Positions 33,547 through 42,060 of a stretch of DNA of 64,000 nucleotides are shown here, in pieces. This DNA comes from JACSRF01 sp964504445. Lineage in GTDB: Bacteria; Chloroflexota; Anaerolineae; Promineifilales; Promineifilaceae. Position numbers and translations under genes: made by a program. Positions within the stretch are counted from its first letter, which is position 1, and each line of letters starts with the position of its first letter. The stretch is from the NCBI GenBank assembly GCA_964504445.1, contig CAZDEO010000015.1, positions 1-64,000 on the forward strand, in the 5' to 3' direction. The notes beneath the pieces were generated by a model. The model was not told where the DNA came from. It saw only the letters and a list, made by a program, of their open reading frames with translations, and made no database searches.

Positions 33547-36093
33547 TTACAGCTTTACCCGCTTCAACCGCAGCGAATTGCTCACCACGCTGATGCTGGA
33601 GAAGGCCATCGCTCCTGCCGCCAGAATTGGGCTGAGCTGGCGCAGAAAGTCGGGCGCCCACTCAAATGGCGCTAAGACGCCGGCAGCGATGGGGATCAGG
33701 GCCGTATTATAAGCAAAGGCCCAGAACAGGTTCTCCTTGATGTTGCGCATGGTCGCTTTCGACAAATGAATCGCCTGTGGCACACTGCGCAGATCACCGC
33801 GCATCAGCGTCACGTCGGCCGCTTCCATGGCCACGTCCGTGCCGGTGCCAATCGCCAGACCGACGTCGGCCTGTGCCAGGGCCGGCGCGTCGTTAATGCC
33901 ATCGCCAACCATGCCGACAAAGTAGCCTTCTTCCTGGAGCTGGGCCACATAGCTGGCCTTGTCGCCGGGCAGTACCTCGGCAAAGACGCGGTCAATGCCC
34001 ACCTCACGGGCGATGGCTTGCGCCGTGGCGTCGTTGTCGCCGGTCATCATCACGACCGTCAATCCTTGCGCGTGCATTTGCTGCACGGCCGTTTTAGACC
34101 CTTCTTTGATAGTGTCAGCAACACCGATAATGGCTGTTGCCTGCCCATCCACCGCCAGCCACATCGCAGTCTTGGCTTCGTTTTGCAGCTGTTCCGCTTT
34201 GGCTCCCAGGCCATTCAGCATGACTTCTTCCCGCTCCATCAAGCGCCGGTTGCCGATCAGGACGCGACGGCCGTTTACCGTAGCGGCAATGCCATGCCCG
34301 GCGATGCCTTCAAACGCCTGTGGTTCATCCAAAAGCAGTTCGCGCTCCCGCGCGGCGCGCACGATCGCTTCGCCCAGGGGATGTTCCGATCCCCGTTCGG
34401 CGCTGGCGGCCAGGGCCAGCCAATAATCGGCGGCCGGTAGTCGGTGATCGGTAAGCAGTCCTTCGGAAACGGTCGTTTGCCCGCCGTTTACTGAATACTG
34501 GTCACCGATAACTGCCAACTGCTCACTCACGATCACGTCTGTCACGGCCGGTTCGCCGCGGGTAATCGTGCCGGTTTTGTCCAGGACGATGGCGGTGAGC
34601 TTGTGGGCCTGCTCCAGCGCAGTGCTGTTTTTGAACAGCACACCCGCTTCGGCCCCTTTGCCCACGCCCACCATAATGGATGTCGGCGTTGCCAGGCCCA
34701 TGGCGCAGGGGCAGGCGATGACGAGAACGGCTGTCAGCCGCAGCATCGCCGCCACCAGGTCACCGGTTGCCAGGTACCAGATGGCGAACGTAGCAAACGC
34801 CAGCACGATGACGGCCGGGACAAAGTAAGCAGAAACCCGGTCTACTACCTTTTGAATAGGGGCCTTGCTGCCCTGTGCCTGCTCAACCAGGCGGATAATC
34901 TGCGCCAGCGCTGTTTCCTTGCCAACTTTGGTGGCTTCAAACTTCAGCAAACCCTGTTTGTTAATGGTGGCCCCGATCACCTCGTCGCCCACACTCTTGT
35001 CCACGGGCAAACTTTCGCCGGTGATCATGCTCTCATCAACGGCCGAATGCCCTTCAATGATCACGCCATCTACCGGCACCTTTTCGCCGGGGCGCACAAG
35101 AACAACATCCCCGGACACAACTTCGGCAATGGGGATGTCAACTTCCTGCCCGTTCCGCACGATGCGGGCCGTTTTTGCCTGTAGGCCCATCAATTTCTTG
35201 ATCGCTTCGCTGGTCTGACCCTTGGCGCGCACTTCCAGCAGCTTGCCCAGCACGATGAGAGTGATGATGGCTGCGGCCGTTTCGTAATAAACGTGCGTGC
35301 CAAACATGTCATTGCTGAGCGTGGTGGCGATGAGGACCAGCGTGCTGTAACCGTAAGCAACGGTTGTGCCCATGGCCACCAGCACGTCCATATTGGCGCT
35401 CCGGTTGCGCAGCGCTTTGTAGGCTCCTGTGTAATAATCCCAGCCGACCCAAAACTGCACCGGGGTAGCCAGGATCAGGAATACCCAGTTGACCCACGGT
35501 TCGTGGGACCACATCCCTAAAAGACCAAAGTCGCGCAGCATGGTCCATATGACCAGCGGCACGGTAAAAATGGCGCCAATAATGAAGCGTTGCCACTGAT
35601 GCCGGACTTCAGCCTGGCGGGCGGCGGCTTCGGCGTCTTCGAGATCGTCATCAGCTTCGGTGATGACCACATCGTAACCGGCTTTGCGCACAGCAGCGAT
35701 CAGCCCATCCCGGTCAGTGGCGCCGGGGACATAGGTAACCGCGGCGCGTTCATTCGCGAAGTTAACGACTGCGGTTAGGACACCATCTACTTTTTGCAGG
35801 CTGCGCTCAATGGTGTTGGCGCAGTTGGCGCAGGTCATGCCTACCAACGGCAGTTCCAATGTTGCCGTGGGGATTTCATAACCGGCTTTTTTGACCCGTT
35901 TGACGACATCTTCAGCCACGGTCTGCGCCTGCGCCATGTCGGGATCAAAGGTGATCGTTACCTTTTCACTGGCGAAATTAACCACGGCATCGGTCACGCC
36001 CTGAGCCTTTTTGGAATTGCGCTCCACGGAAGCAACGCAGTTGGCGCAGGTCATACCGATGACGGGAAAGGTAAGTTGTTTTTGTGTTAACAT
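33547..36093 (-). CDS. copA: Copper-exporting P-type ATPase CopA, two HMA domains
   Basis: About 848 residues. Two N-terminal HMA domains, each with GMTCANC; eight TM helices; actuator TGES; ion motif ACPCAMGLATPTS; phosphorylation motif DKTGTIT; hinge GDGINDAPA. All P1B-1 Cu(I) pump features are present. ATG 36093 is preferred since GGAG lies just before it; an ATG four codons upstream has no ribosome site. An insertion of about 20 residues after VTDVIVSEQ (QLAVIGDQYSVNGGQ) is unusual in the nucleotide domain. The CsoR-CopZ gene lies directly upstream. Confidence 0.96.
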   Translation of the reverse strand: MLTQKQLTFPVIGMTCANCVASVERNSKKAQGVTDAVVNFASEKVTITFDPDMAQAQTVAEDVVKRVKKAGYEIPTATLELPLVGMTCANCANTIERSLQKVDGVLTAVVNFANERAAVTYVPGATDRDGLIAAVRKAGYDVVITEADDDLEDAEAAARQAEVRHQWQRFIIGAIFTVPLVIWTMLRDFGLLGMWSHEPWVNWVFLILATPVQFWVGWDYYTGAYKALRNRSANMDVLVAMGTTVAYGYSTLVLIATTLSNDMFGTHVYYETAAAIITLIVLGKLLEVRAKGQTSEAIKKLMGLQAKTARIVRNGQEVDIPIAEVVSGDVVLVRPGEKVPVDGVIIEGHSAVDESMITGESLPVDKSVGDEVIGATINKQGLLKFEATKVGKETALAQIIRLVEQAQGSKAPIQKVVDRVSAYFVPAVIVLAFATFAIWYLATGDLVAAMLRLTAVLVIACPCAMGLATPTSIMVGVGKGAEAGVLFKNSTALEQAHKLTAIVLDKTGTITRGEPAVTDVIVSEQLAVIGDQYSVNGGQTTVSEGLLTDHRLPAADYWLALAASAERGSEHPLGEAIVRAARERELLLDEPQAFEGIAGHGIAATVNGRRVLIGNRRLMEREEVMLNGLGAKAEQLQNEAKTAMWLAVDGQATAIIGVADTIKEGSKTAVQQMHAQGLTVVMMTGDNDATAQAIAREVGIDRVFAEVLPGDKASYVAQLQEEGYFVGMVGDGINDAPALAQADVGLAIGTGTDVAMEAADVTLMRGDLRSVPQAIHLSKATMRNIKENLFWAFAYNTALIPIAAGVLAPFEWAPDFLRQLSPILAAGAMAFSSISVVSNSLRLKRVKL

Positions 36094-36148
36094 CGAATTC
36101 TCCATGATGCCAGGGGAGGCCTACCCGCCAAGAGTGGGCCTCTCTGGA

Positions 36149-36676
36149 TCAACTGATTTGAATTAGCCCTTCAGGGGGATAATTAATTTCCTGCAGGGTG
36201 GCCTGGATTTGGTCCCAGGTGGCCGGAGCTTCCCAGGTGACGGTGACTTGCTTGCTCTCCTGGCTAGCCGTCACGTTATTTACGCCGGGCAGTTCACCCA
36301 CTTCCATTTCGATGGTGTGGGTGCAATGGCCGCAGCTAATGTTAGGGACAGTAAATGTTTTGCTGTTCATCAGGTCGAATCTCCTTTGAGTCGATAGATT
36401 AAATTTATGGGACAGGGCGAAGACGGCCGTTACATCCCGCAGCACTCGCTCTCGTTCACAGGCGTCGGCATGGCGTACGGCCGTTGCCAGACAGGTGTGC
36501 AGATGATGGTCCAGCAGAAGGAGGCAGACCTTAGCAAGGGCCGCTTGTACCGCCTGAATTTGCTGCATCACATCGAGGCAGGCGGCATCAGCCTGCACCA
36601 TCCGCTCAATGCCTTTCATATGGCCGGCTGTGCTCGACAGCCGTTGCCTGACTGCTGTTCGTACCGTTTCGTCCAT
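36149..36676 (-). CDS. CsoR copper repressor fused to a CopZ-like HMA chaperone
   Basis: A 175-residue protein. The first ~90 residues are CsoR, with Cu(I) ligands C33, H58 and C62, exactly the canonical Cys-x-His-Cys spacing (25 and 4). The rest is an HMA domain with NISCGHCTHTIE. In frame between them sits an AAAGGAG ribosome site followed by ATG 36370, so a free 73-residue CopZ may be made as well as the fusion. The linker NLSTQRRFDL looks like translated intergenic DNA. Cu(I) would release it from the operator upstream, derepressing itself and copA. Confidence 0.9.
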   Translation of the reverse strand: MDETVRTAVRQRLSSTAGHMKGIERMVQADAACLDVMQQIQAVQAALAKVCLLLLDHHLHTCLATAVRHADACERERVLRDVTAVFALSHKFNLSTQRRFDLMNSKTFTVPNISCGHCTHTIEMEVGELPGVNNVTASQESKQVTVTWEAPATWDQIQATLQEINYPPEGLIQIS

Positions 36677-36682
36677 TTCTTT

Positions 36683-36709
36683 TACCCATCCCCCCTGGGG
36701 GGGGGTATG
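36683..36709. promoter_or_regulatory. CsoR-type operator
   Basis: GC-rich pseudo-palindrome, core CCCCCCTGGGGGG flanked by TACCC and GGGTA, ending seven bases before the csoR-copZ ATG. It matches the known CsoR operator style (runs of C then G with TAC/GTA ends). Confidence 0.85.
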
Positions 36710-36714
36710 TGAGT

Positions 36715-36743
36715 ATTGTATAAAGGAAGCGGGAGGTCGTAAA
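36715..36743 (-). promoter_or_regulatory. Promoter of csoR-copZ
   Basis: Minus strand -35 TTTACG (36743-36738), 17-bp spacer, -10 TACAAT (36720-36715). The start point would fall inside the CsoR operator, so bound CsoR would block initiation. Confidence 0.7.
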
Positions 36744-36762
36744 TCCGTGATTTCGCCTAAAT

Positions 36763-36784
36763 CAATACGCCATTTGGCCTATGG
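36763..36784. promoter_or_regulatory. Palindromic operator copy 6 (core GCCATTTGGC)
   Basis: Right-hand arm CTATGG; lies just upstream of the csoR-copZ promoter (-35 is 20 bases away) and overlaps the last codon of the TlpA gene. Suitable for an upstream activator. Confidence 0.6.
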
Positions 36785-37372
36785 GGAAGGATCTGCGCCG
36801 AGAAGGGGGGAGAGTTTGGTTTCGATATAAGACACACGCAGGGGGCCGCCGGGCACAATGGTCTGGATCACGCCGCGGCGGTCGATGAAAAATGTGGTAG
36901 GCAACGATTGCAGCTGATACGCCCGTGTCACGATGCCGTCATGGTCCAGCAAAATGGGGAATTCAAACGCGTATTCAGCGGCGAATTCCCTGGCGGCCGC
37001 TTCACTGTCCTGCACGGTGCTGTTGACGGCCAGCACGACCAGGCCATCTTCTTTATACCTCTGATACACTTCATTGAGTGCCGGCATCTCTTCCCGGCAC
37101 GGCGGGCACCAGGAGGTCCACAGATTGAGGATGATTACCTGACCGCGCAGATCGGACAGCGTGACTGTTTCATTGTCGAGCGTGGGCAGGGTGAAATCCG
37201 GCGCCGGCGCTCCTTCGCGGGGAGCCGCCAGAAATGATTGTACGTAGCGCGAGATAGGTGTGTCTGTTAATCCCAGTCCCAGACCGCCCAGACCAAGAAT
37301 GACCAGCAGCAGTAACTTCAGGCGCGAGGTCGGGTATGAATGGTCAGGCATCGGAAACGGCCGTTCCGCCAA
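36779..37372 (-). CDS. TlpA-like thiol-disulfide oxidoreductase
   Basis: A 197-residue membrane-anchored thioredoxin: TM helix (~17-40), NLWTSWCPPCREEMP active site, cis-Pro LQSLPTTFFIDRRG. Start overlaps the end of the permuted CcdA gene by 29 bases, so the two are co-translated and likely form an electron donor-acceptor pair. Confidence 0.92.
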   Translation of the reverse strand: MAERPFPMPDHSYPTSRLKLLLLVILGLGGLGLGLTDTPISRYVQSFLAAPREGAPAPDFTLPTLDNETVTLSDLRGQVIILNLWTSWCPPCREEMPALNEVYQRYKEDGLVVLAVNSTVQDSEAAAREFAAEYAFEFPILLDHDGIVTRAYQLQSLPTTFFIDRRGVIQTIVPGGPLRVSYIETKLSPLLGADPSP

Positions 37373-38117
37373 ACGCCTGCCCGCTCAAATAACTAATGTA
37401 GGCCGGCACCAGCGGCAGCACACAGGGCGACAGGAACGACAACAGTCCGGCCACGATAGCGATGAAGTAGGTGGGTGCGGCGCCCCCGAAGGGCAAGTCC
37501 AGATAAAAACCGTTTTGCTGCGCCCAGATGGCGATCGTGGTCATGCGGTTGGTAACCAGCAGCAGGCCAATGGCAATGAGGAAAATGCCGCTGGCTATCT
37601 GGATGTGGCGCAGGTACGGCCGTAATTTCTTCACCGCCTGCACTGCCCGGTTCATACCCAGACCAATTAGCAAAAAGGGGATGCCCAGCCCCAGCGCATA
37701 GCCGCTGGAGAGCAGCATCGCCTGCCCGGAGGTTTCCTGCGCAAAGCCCAATGTGAGGATTGCGCCCAGCGTGGTGCCAATACAGGGCGACCAACCAGCG
37801 GCGAACACCACGCCCATTAATAAGGAAGAAGCCAGCCGGTTCTTGCCGTGAGCCTGCCACTGCGGACGCGTATCATAGTACAGCCAACGAATCTTGAGGA
37901 CACCCAGGTTAAATAGGCCGAAGGCAATGATCACGACACCGCCGATGCGGGCGATGATGGTTTTTAATTCGCCAAAGAGCTGTCCCAGCAGCGTGGCCGC
38001 GCCGCCCCAGCCAATGATGAAAATCAGTGAGAAGCCGAGTACGAAGAGGGAGGCGTGCAGCATCGTGGTGTGCCGTTCAGCAAGAGCAGGCTTGGTTGTC
38101 GTTTGCGTTTGTTCCAT
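37344..38117 (-). CDS. CcdA-family thiol transporter with circularly permuted order
   Basis: A 257-residue protein with six TM helices. Canonical CcdA starts with the segment SFLSPCVLPLVPAYISYL; here that segment is the last helix (~215-245). The protein instead begins with what is normally TM2 (LFVLGFSLIFIIGWGGAATLL), then GVVFAAGWSPCIGTTLG in the middle. Both redox cysteines are kept. ATG 38117 follows AGGAGC, and an upstream stop excludes a longer N-terminus. It should carry electrons to the overlapping TlpA. Confidence 0.88.
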   Translation of the reverse strand: MEQTQTTTKPALAERHTTMLHASLFVLGFSLIFIIGWGGAATLLGQLFGELKTIIARIGGVVIIAFGLFNLGVLKIRWLYYDTRPQWQAHGKNRLASSLLMGVVFAAGWSPCIGTTLGAILTLGFAQETSGQAMLLSSGYALGLGIPFLLIGLGMNRAVQAVKKLRPYLRHIQIASGIFLIAIGLLLVTNRMTTIAIWAQQNGFYLDLPFGGAAPTYFIAIVAGLLSFLSPCVLPLVPAYISYLSGQAFGGTAVSDA

Positions 38118-38334
38118 ACAATGCTCCTAAAATTAGCCTTGTAGTTCTTCAAGATCGAGAATAACAACGATACCCACTGCTGTTTTTGAACGCCCAATTA
38201 CGCTCTGCGTCACCTCGACGTTTTTCAGGCATACCCTACTTTATTACTTGCAGACAAATAATGGGCAATCGCCCATACATATAAGTTATAGCGTTTCATC
38301 AAAGCAATGCCTAGCGTCAAATAGCCCAGCAAGG

Positions 38335-38356
38335 TAACAGGCTATTTGGCGGGTTC
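38335..38356. promoter_or_regulatory. Palindromic operator copy 7 (core GCTATTTGGC)
   Basis: Shares ACAGGCTATTTGGC with the reverse strand of copy 4, in the ccdA/38607 intergenic region. Confidence 0.5.
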
Positions 38357-38408
38357 CTCCCGGTTTTTGGCCAGATGGGATTATTTGGATTCATGCATTA
38401 TTAAGGAA

Positions 38409-38430
38409 AAACAGGCCATTTGGCCCTTTA
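38409..38430. promoter_or_regulatory. Palindromic operator copy 8 (core GCCATTTGGC)
   Basis: Core preceded by ACAG and followed by CCTTTATG. About 190 bases before the 38607 start, in a position to activate it. Confidence 0.55.
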
Positions 38431-38606
38431 TGCAACAGTTTTAATCCATTAGTATGGTCTGGCGTCATTTAGGGGAGATGCTGGATACCTCAATTAAGTT
38501 TCAGAACTCAGTTATCGAATGAACTGCAGCCTTGAGGAATGTATTAGGTCTCTAGCGGCAGGCTCATTTTAATCAACAATTTACGCATCCAAAACAGGAG
38601 TCAAAC

Positions 38607-39164
38607 ATGAAGAAAATTGAACTCATTACCCCCATGATCGTGTTATTGGCATTGTTTTCAGTTTCACCAGTGGCGGCACATGATGGTGATTCAGGAATCC
38701 TATCGGTTTTTATTGGTAATCGGTTGCTGGCAGCAGCTGCTGCAGTCTTGTCATTACTTAATGTGCTTCTTGTTGTGCTTATTTCGGGAAAACCATACCC
38801 TATTTGGAACATCGGTGTGATTGGCCTGGGCAGCATGGCAGCTTTCCTGCATCTGGGCATCGGTTTGCGAGGAGATACATTGCTTTTGCTTAATGGCTTT
38901 GGGTACTTGGCTTTGGTTTACGCTTTGCTTTTACCTCTACCGTTCTTGATTGCTAGACAAGCATGGACCCATTGGTTGCTGTTGGGCTATACGAGCGTAA
39001 CGTTTGTGGGCTACTTTTTGATGCATGGTTTGGCAATATCTGATTTAATCGGTTTGTTTACTAAAATATTGGAATTAGGGCTTGTTTTCTTTTTGTTTAT
39101 GAGAATGCGTCAAGCCAGAAACGAAACTAACCCGACCATTTCACCCGCCGTCACTTCGGATTAA
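38607..39164 (+). CDS. Polytopic membrane protein of unknown function
   Basis: A 185-residue protein with a signal-like N-terminus and about five TM helices; no Cys cluster. HDGDSG after the first hydrophobic stretch and several His (LHLGIGLRG, MHGLAIS) could bind metal or haem. AACAGGAG precedes ATG 38607. Followed by a strong terminator. No family recognised. Confidence 0.75.
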   Translation: MKKIELITPMIVLLALFSVSPVAAHDGDSGILSVFIGNRLLAAAAAVLSLLNVLLVVLISGKPYPIWNIGVIGLGSMAAFLHLGIGLRGDTLLLLNGFGYLALVYALLLPLPFLIARQAWTHWLLLGYTSVTFVGYFLMHGLAISDLIGLFTKILELGLVFFLFMRMRQARNETNPTISPAVTSD

Positions 39165-39194
39165 ACGGTTTACTCAGTTATGAACTAAAAACAC

Positions 39195-39234
39195 GCAGCC
39201 AGCTGATCAGCTGGCTGCGCTTTCGGTTTTATTT
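39195..39234. terminator. Bidirectional terminator
   Basis: Fully palindromic 24-bp stem-loop (39195-39218, arms GCAGCCAGCTGA) followed by TTTCGGTTTTATTT. Lies between convergent genes ending at 39164 and 39246. Confidence 0.85.
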
Positions 39235-39245
39235 CCGGCAGCTTG

Positions 39246-39515
39246 TTACGGTAGCGGAATGTTATTATCGATGTGGACATGCACGGAACCGTTATTGCCC
39301 ACATGTTTACCACAAATCCAGCCGTCGCCGTTCAAATCTCGGTCATTGCCCACATGCTTGTGTTGACCGCCATGTTCATGATCGTGGTCCATTGCCATAT
39401 GGAGCTGGAAGCTGTCGGGACAACCGCCAACCGGATCGCTGCCGGCGCTTACGAAGGACACCGTGAAGAGCATCAAGGCCGCTACAGCTACGAGCACAAC
39501 TACCCATTTTTTCAT
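39246..39515 (-). CDS. Exported His-rich protein with calcium-loop (excalibur-like) motif
   Basis: An 89-residue secreted protein: signal peptide (~1-24), His-rich middle (HMAMDHDHEHGGQHKHVG), then DRDLNGDGWICGKHVG, a DxDxNGDG calcium-binding loop with two Cys overall, and HVHIDNN. Similar small exported proteins occur in actinobacteria and Chloroflexi; function unknown, metal binding likely. Confidence 0.72.
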   Translation of the reverse strand: MKKWVVVLVAVAALMLFTVSFVSAGSDPVGGCPDSFQLHMAMDHDHEHGGQHKHVGNDRDLNGDGWICGKHVGNNGSVHVHIDNNIPLP

Positions 39516-39615
39516 AAACTTTATCTCCTATCCTGTGCGTGATTATCCAAACAACGTTCTATTCTCATTATAAAAGGCGGCCGCAGCATAAACGACCGTC
39601 AAACAGCTTGGTAGA

Positions 39616-39637
39616 CAATAGGCCAAATGGCGTGTAT
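39616..39637. promoter_or_regulatory. Palindromic operator copy 9 (core GCCAAATGGC)
   Basis: Arms ACAATAG and GTGTATG, in the divergent region between the His-rich protein gene and the ABC permease operon. TATAAG at 39666 is a possible plus-strand -10. Confidence 0.6.
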
Positions 39638-39762
39638 GCCGGTGGATGGGCTAAGTGAAATTGCTTATAAGGGATTTAGGCAAAACCACGCTTCATGAAT
39701 CAGTGCCAATTCAATAAACTACCAGAACAGCTTCTTTGTTGTCCACTTATGAGATAGTTACC

Positions 39763-40869
39763 ATGAGTTATTTGGCTTTCCGCAATCTATGGCAGCAAAA
39801 AATTCGCCTCGTTTTGAGCGTAGCCGGTGTTGCTCTGGCCCTGATGCTTATTATCCTGCTGAACGGCTTTCTCTCCGGCATCTACGCTCAGGTGACGGCG
39901 TATTTGGACAACAGCCCGGCGGATCTGGTGATTGCCCAGGAGGGCATCACCAATCTCCTCAGTGCGACTTCATTGTTGCCGGCCGGCGTGGTCGACCAGG
40001 CGCGCGGTGTGCCCGGCGTGGCCAGGGTAACGCCTATCGTCTCCCAATTCACGATTTTTGACCTGCACGAGGAGAAGGTCGTGGCCTACATGGTCGGTTA
40101 CGAACCCGGGCAGGGGGGCGGACCGTGGCAGATGAAAAACGGCCGTTTTCCCACCAGCGACGACGAAGTGGTGCTGGATTGGGTCATGGCCGCCAATCAC
40201 AGCATTCAGATCGGCGACATGCTCGATATCCTCGACGAAACGTTTACCGTGGTGGGCCTGAGCGACGACACCAACTCTTGGATGGCCAGCTTCTTTTTTG
40301 TAGAAAAACGGGCCGCCGAACGACTGCTGCTGACGCCAGACGCCACCAGTTTTGTGTTGTTGACGCTGACGCCGGATGCGGACATCAATACCGTTACCGA
40401 CCGCCTCAACCGCCGCCTGCGCGACGTGGAAATCGTGTCGGTAGAAACCATGCGCCAAAACGATCTTGATTTGTTGGTGCAGGTGTTTGCCGCGCCATTG
40501 CAGCTCATGGTGACAATTGCCTTTGCTGTGGGCACCGCCATATTGGGCATGGTCATCTACACAGCTACCGTCGAGCGGACGCGGGAGTATGGCGTGCTGA
40601 AAGCGGTTGGCGCGAAAAATTATCATCTGTACTGGCTGGTGGCGCAGCAGGGGTTGGTAACGGCCGTTCTTGGTGCGCTCATCGGCATTGGCCTTGCCTG
40701 GCTGGCGGCGCAGACCATCATGTATAACACGCCCAAATTTTTGATTGTTCTGGAACCAAAAAGAGTGCTGCTCATGGCCGGCAGCGGTCTGTTGATGGGG
40801 CTGCTGGCGGCGCTGCTACCGGCGCGACTGGTGGCCCGGCTGGACCCGGCGCAGGTGTTTCGCAAATAA
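39763..40869 (+). CDS. ABC transporter permease, FtsX/MacB type (1)
   Basis: About 368 residues: TM helix near the N-terminus, an extracytoplasmic MacB-like domain, then three C-terminal TM helices with the FtsX signature ERTREYGVLKAVGAKNYHLY. ATG 39763 is preferred to the in-frame TTG 39736. Works with the second permease and the YHS-fused ATPase; such transporters export lipoproteins, peptides or toxic compounds rather than free metals. Confidence 0.9.
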   Translation: MSYLAFRNLWQQKIRLVLSVAGVALALMLIILLNGFLSGIYAQVTAYLDNSPADLVIAQEGITNLLSATSLLPAGVVDQARGVPGVARVTPIVSQFTIFDLHEEKVVAYMVGYEPGQGGGPWQMKNGRFPTSDDEVVLDWVMAANHSIQIGDMLDILDETFTVVGLSDDTNSWMASFFFVEKRAAERLLLTPDATSFVLLTLTPDADINTVTDRLNRRLRDVEIVSVETMRQNDLDLLVQVFAAPLQLMVTIAFAVGTAILGMVIYTATVERTREYGVLKAVGAKNYHLYWLVAQQGLVTAVLGALIGIGLAWLAAQTIMYNTPKFLIVLEPKRVLLMAGSGLLMGLLAALLPARLVARLDPAQVFRK

Positions 40870-40885
40870 CGACAGGAGATGTACG

Positions 40886-41992
40886 ATGTTTAATCTGGCC
40901 TGGCGCAACCTTTCTCAAAACCGCACCCAGTTTTTATTGGGTGTTGGCGGTGTAGCTTTGGCCTTGCTGCTGATGCTGACCCTGGACGCGCTGTTGGCCG
41001 GTTCCGAAGAGGATTTGGTTGCCTATATCGAACAGTCTGATGCGGATATTTTTGTCGCGCAGGCCGGTGTTAAGAATATGCACATGGCTGCTTCCGCCAT
41101 CACCTGGCGCGACCTGCGCTTGGCGGAACACAATGCAGAGGTCATCAGCGCCAGCCCGATTCTGTATACCACCAGCGTGGTCAACGCCGGCGACAGCGAT
41201 GTCCTCTCCTACATCATCGGCTTTGACCCTGACGAACCGCTGGGGGGTCCAGGAGAAGTGGCGGTGGGAACGGCCGTGTTGGACACTGATGAAGTCATCA
41301 TCGACGACGCTGTGGCCCGCAGTCAGGGTTTAGCGCTGGGAGATGAAGTCGAAATCATGGGGCACAATTTTACCATCGTTGGCCTGACGCACGGCCTGAC
41401 CAACATCGTCAACAGCGTCAGCTTCATCTCTCTGCGTGATTTTCAGATGCTGCGGCCCGGCGACGCGGTTAGCTACGCCTTGCTAGACGTCGCCGCGGGG
41501 GCTGATCCAGTGCAGGTGGCAGCGGCTATTAACGACCGTAACCCTGACGTGCTGGCGCTGCCCACGGCTGAATTTTCCCGTGAAGAGCGGCAAATCATCA
41601 GGGATATGAGCGTGGAAATTTTGAACATCATGAACCTGTCTGGCCTTCTTATCGGCCTGGCCGTAACGGCATTAACTTTATACACAAGCACACTGCGCAA
41701 GCGGCAGGAATACGGCGTCCTCAAGGCCATCGGCGCCCGGAACCATCATCTTTACAGTGTGGTGGCGGCCCAGGCAGCGCTCAGTCTGCTGCTGGGTTTT
41801 GTCGCCGCGATTGGGCTGGTCTGGCTGCTGGGACAGATTATTCCTTTGGCCGTACCGGGTATGGGACTGGCGCTGACGCGAACCGGCATCACCCGCGTCC
41901 TCATCTCGACGCTGATCATTGGCGTCGCCGCGGCGCTGGCTCCGGCGTGGCAGTTGGCCCGGCTGGACCCGGCGCAGGTGTTTAGAAGCTAG
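40886..41992 (+). CDS. ABC transporter permease, FtsX/MacB type (2)
   Basis: A 368-residue paralogue of the preceding permease, same topology, with RKRQEYGVLKAIGARNHHLY and the shared end RLDPAQVF. CAGGAG precedes ATG 40886. The two probably form a heterodimer. Confidence 0.9.
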   Translation: MFNLAWRNLSQNRTQFLLGVGGVALALLLMLTLDALLAGSEEDLVAYIEQSDADIFVAQAGVKNMHMAASAITWRDLRLAEHNAEVISASPILYTTSVVNAGDSDVLSYIIGFDPDEPLGGPGEVAVGTAVLDTDEVIIDDAVARSQGLALGDEVEIMGHNFTIVGLTHGLTNIVNSVSFISLRDFQMLRPGDAVSYALLDVAAGADPVQVAAAINDRNPDVLALPTAEFSREERQIIRDMSVEILNIMNLSGLLIGLAVTALTLYTSTLRKRQEYGVLKAIGARNHHLYSVVAAQAALSLLLGFVAAIGLVWLLGQIIPLAVPGMGLALTRTGITRVLISTLIIGVAAALAPAWQLARLDPAQVFRS

Positions 41993-42060
41993 AGATAGAG
42001 ATAGAGGGACAACGCAACAACACGATTATGCAACTACGCGACTAGAGATTGGAGTGTGTG

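Larger units (their letters stand above)
38118..38606. other. 489-bp intergenic region with regulatory dyads
   Basis: No gene seen. It is AT-richer than its surroundings and contains a 6-4-6 hairpin ATGGGC-AATC-GCCCAT (38261-38276) plus two GCYAWWTGGC operators (38335-38356, 38409-38430). A TATGGT -10-like hexamer at 38453 lies ~34 bases after the second. It separates the divergent ccdA-tlpA and 38607 units. Confidence 0.6.

Noticed and set aside
33766..34440. 224-residue plus-strand open frame opposite copA
   Set aside because: Antisense shadow of a well-supported ATPase gene.
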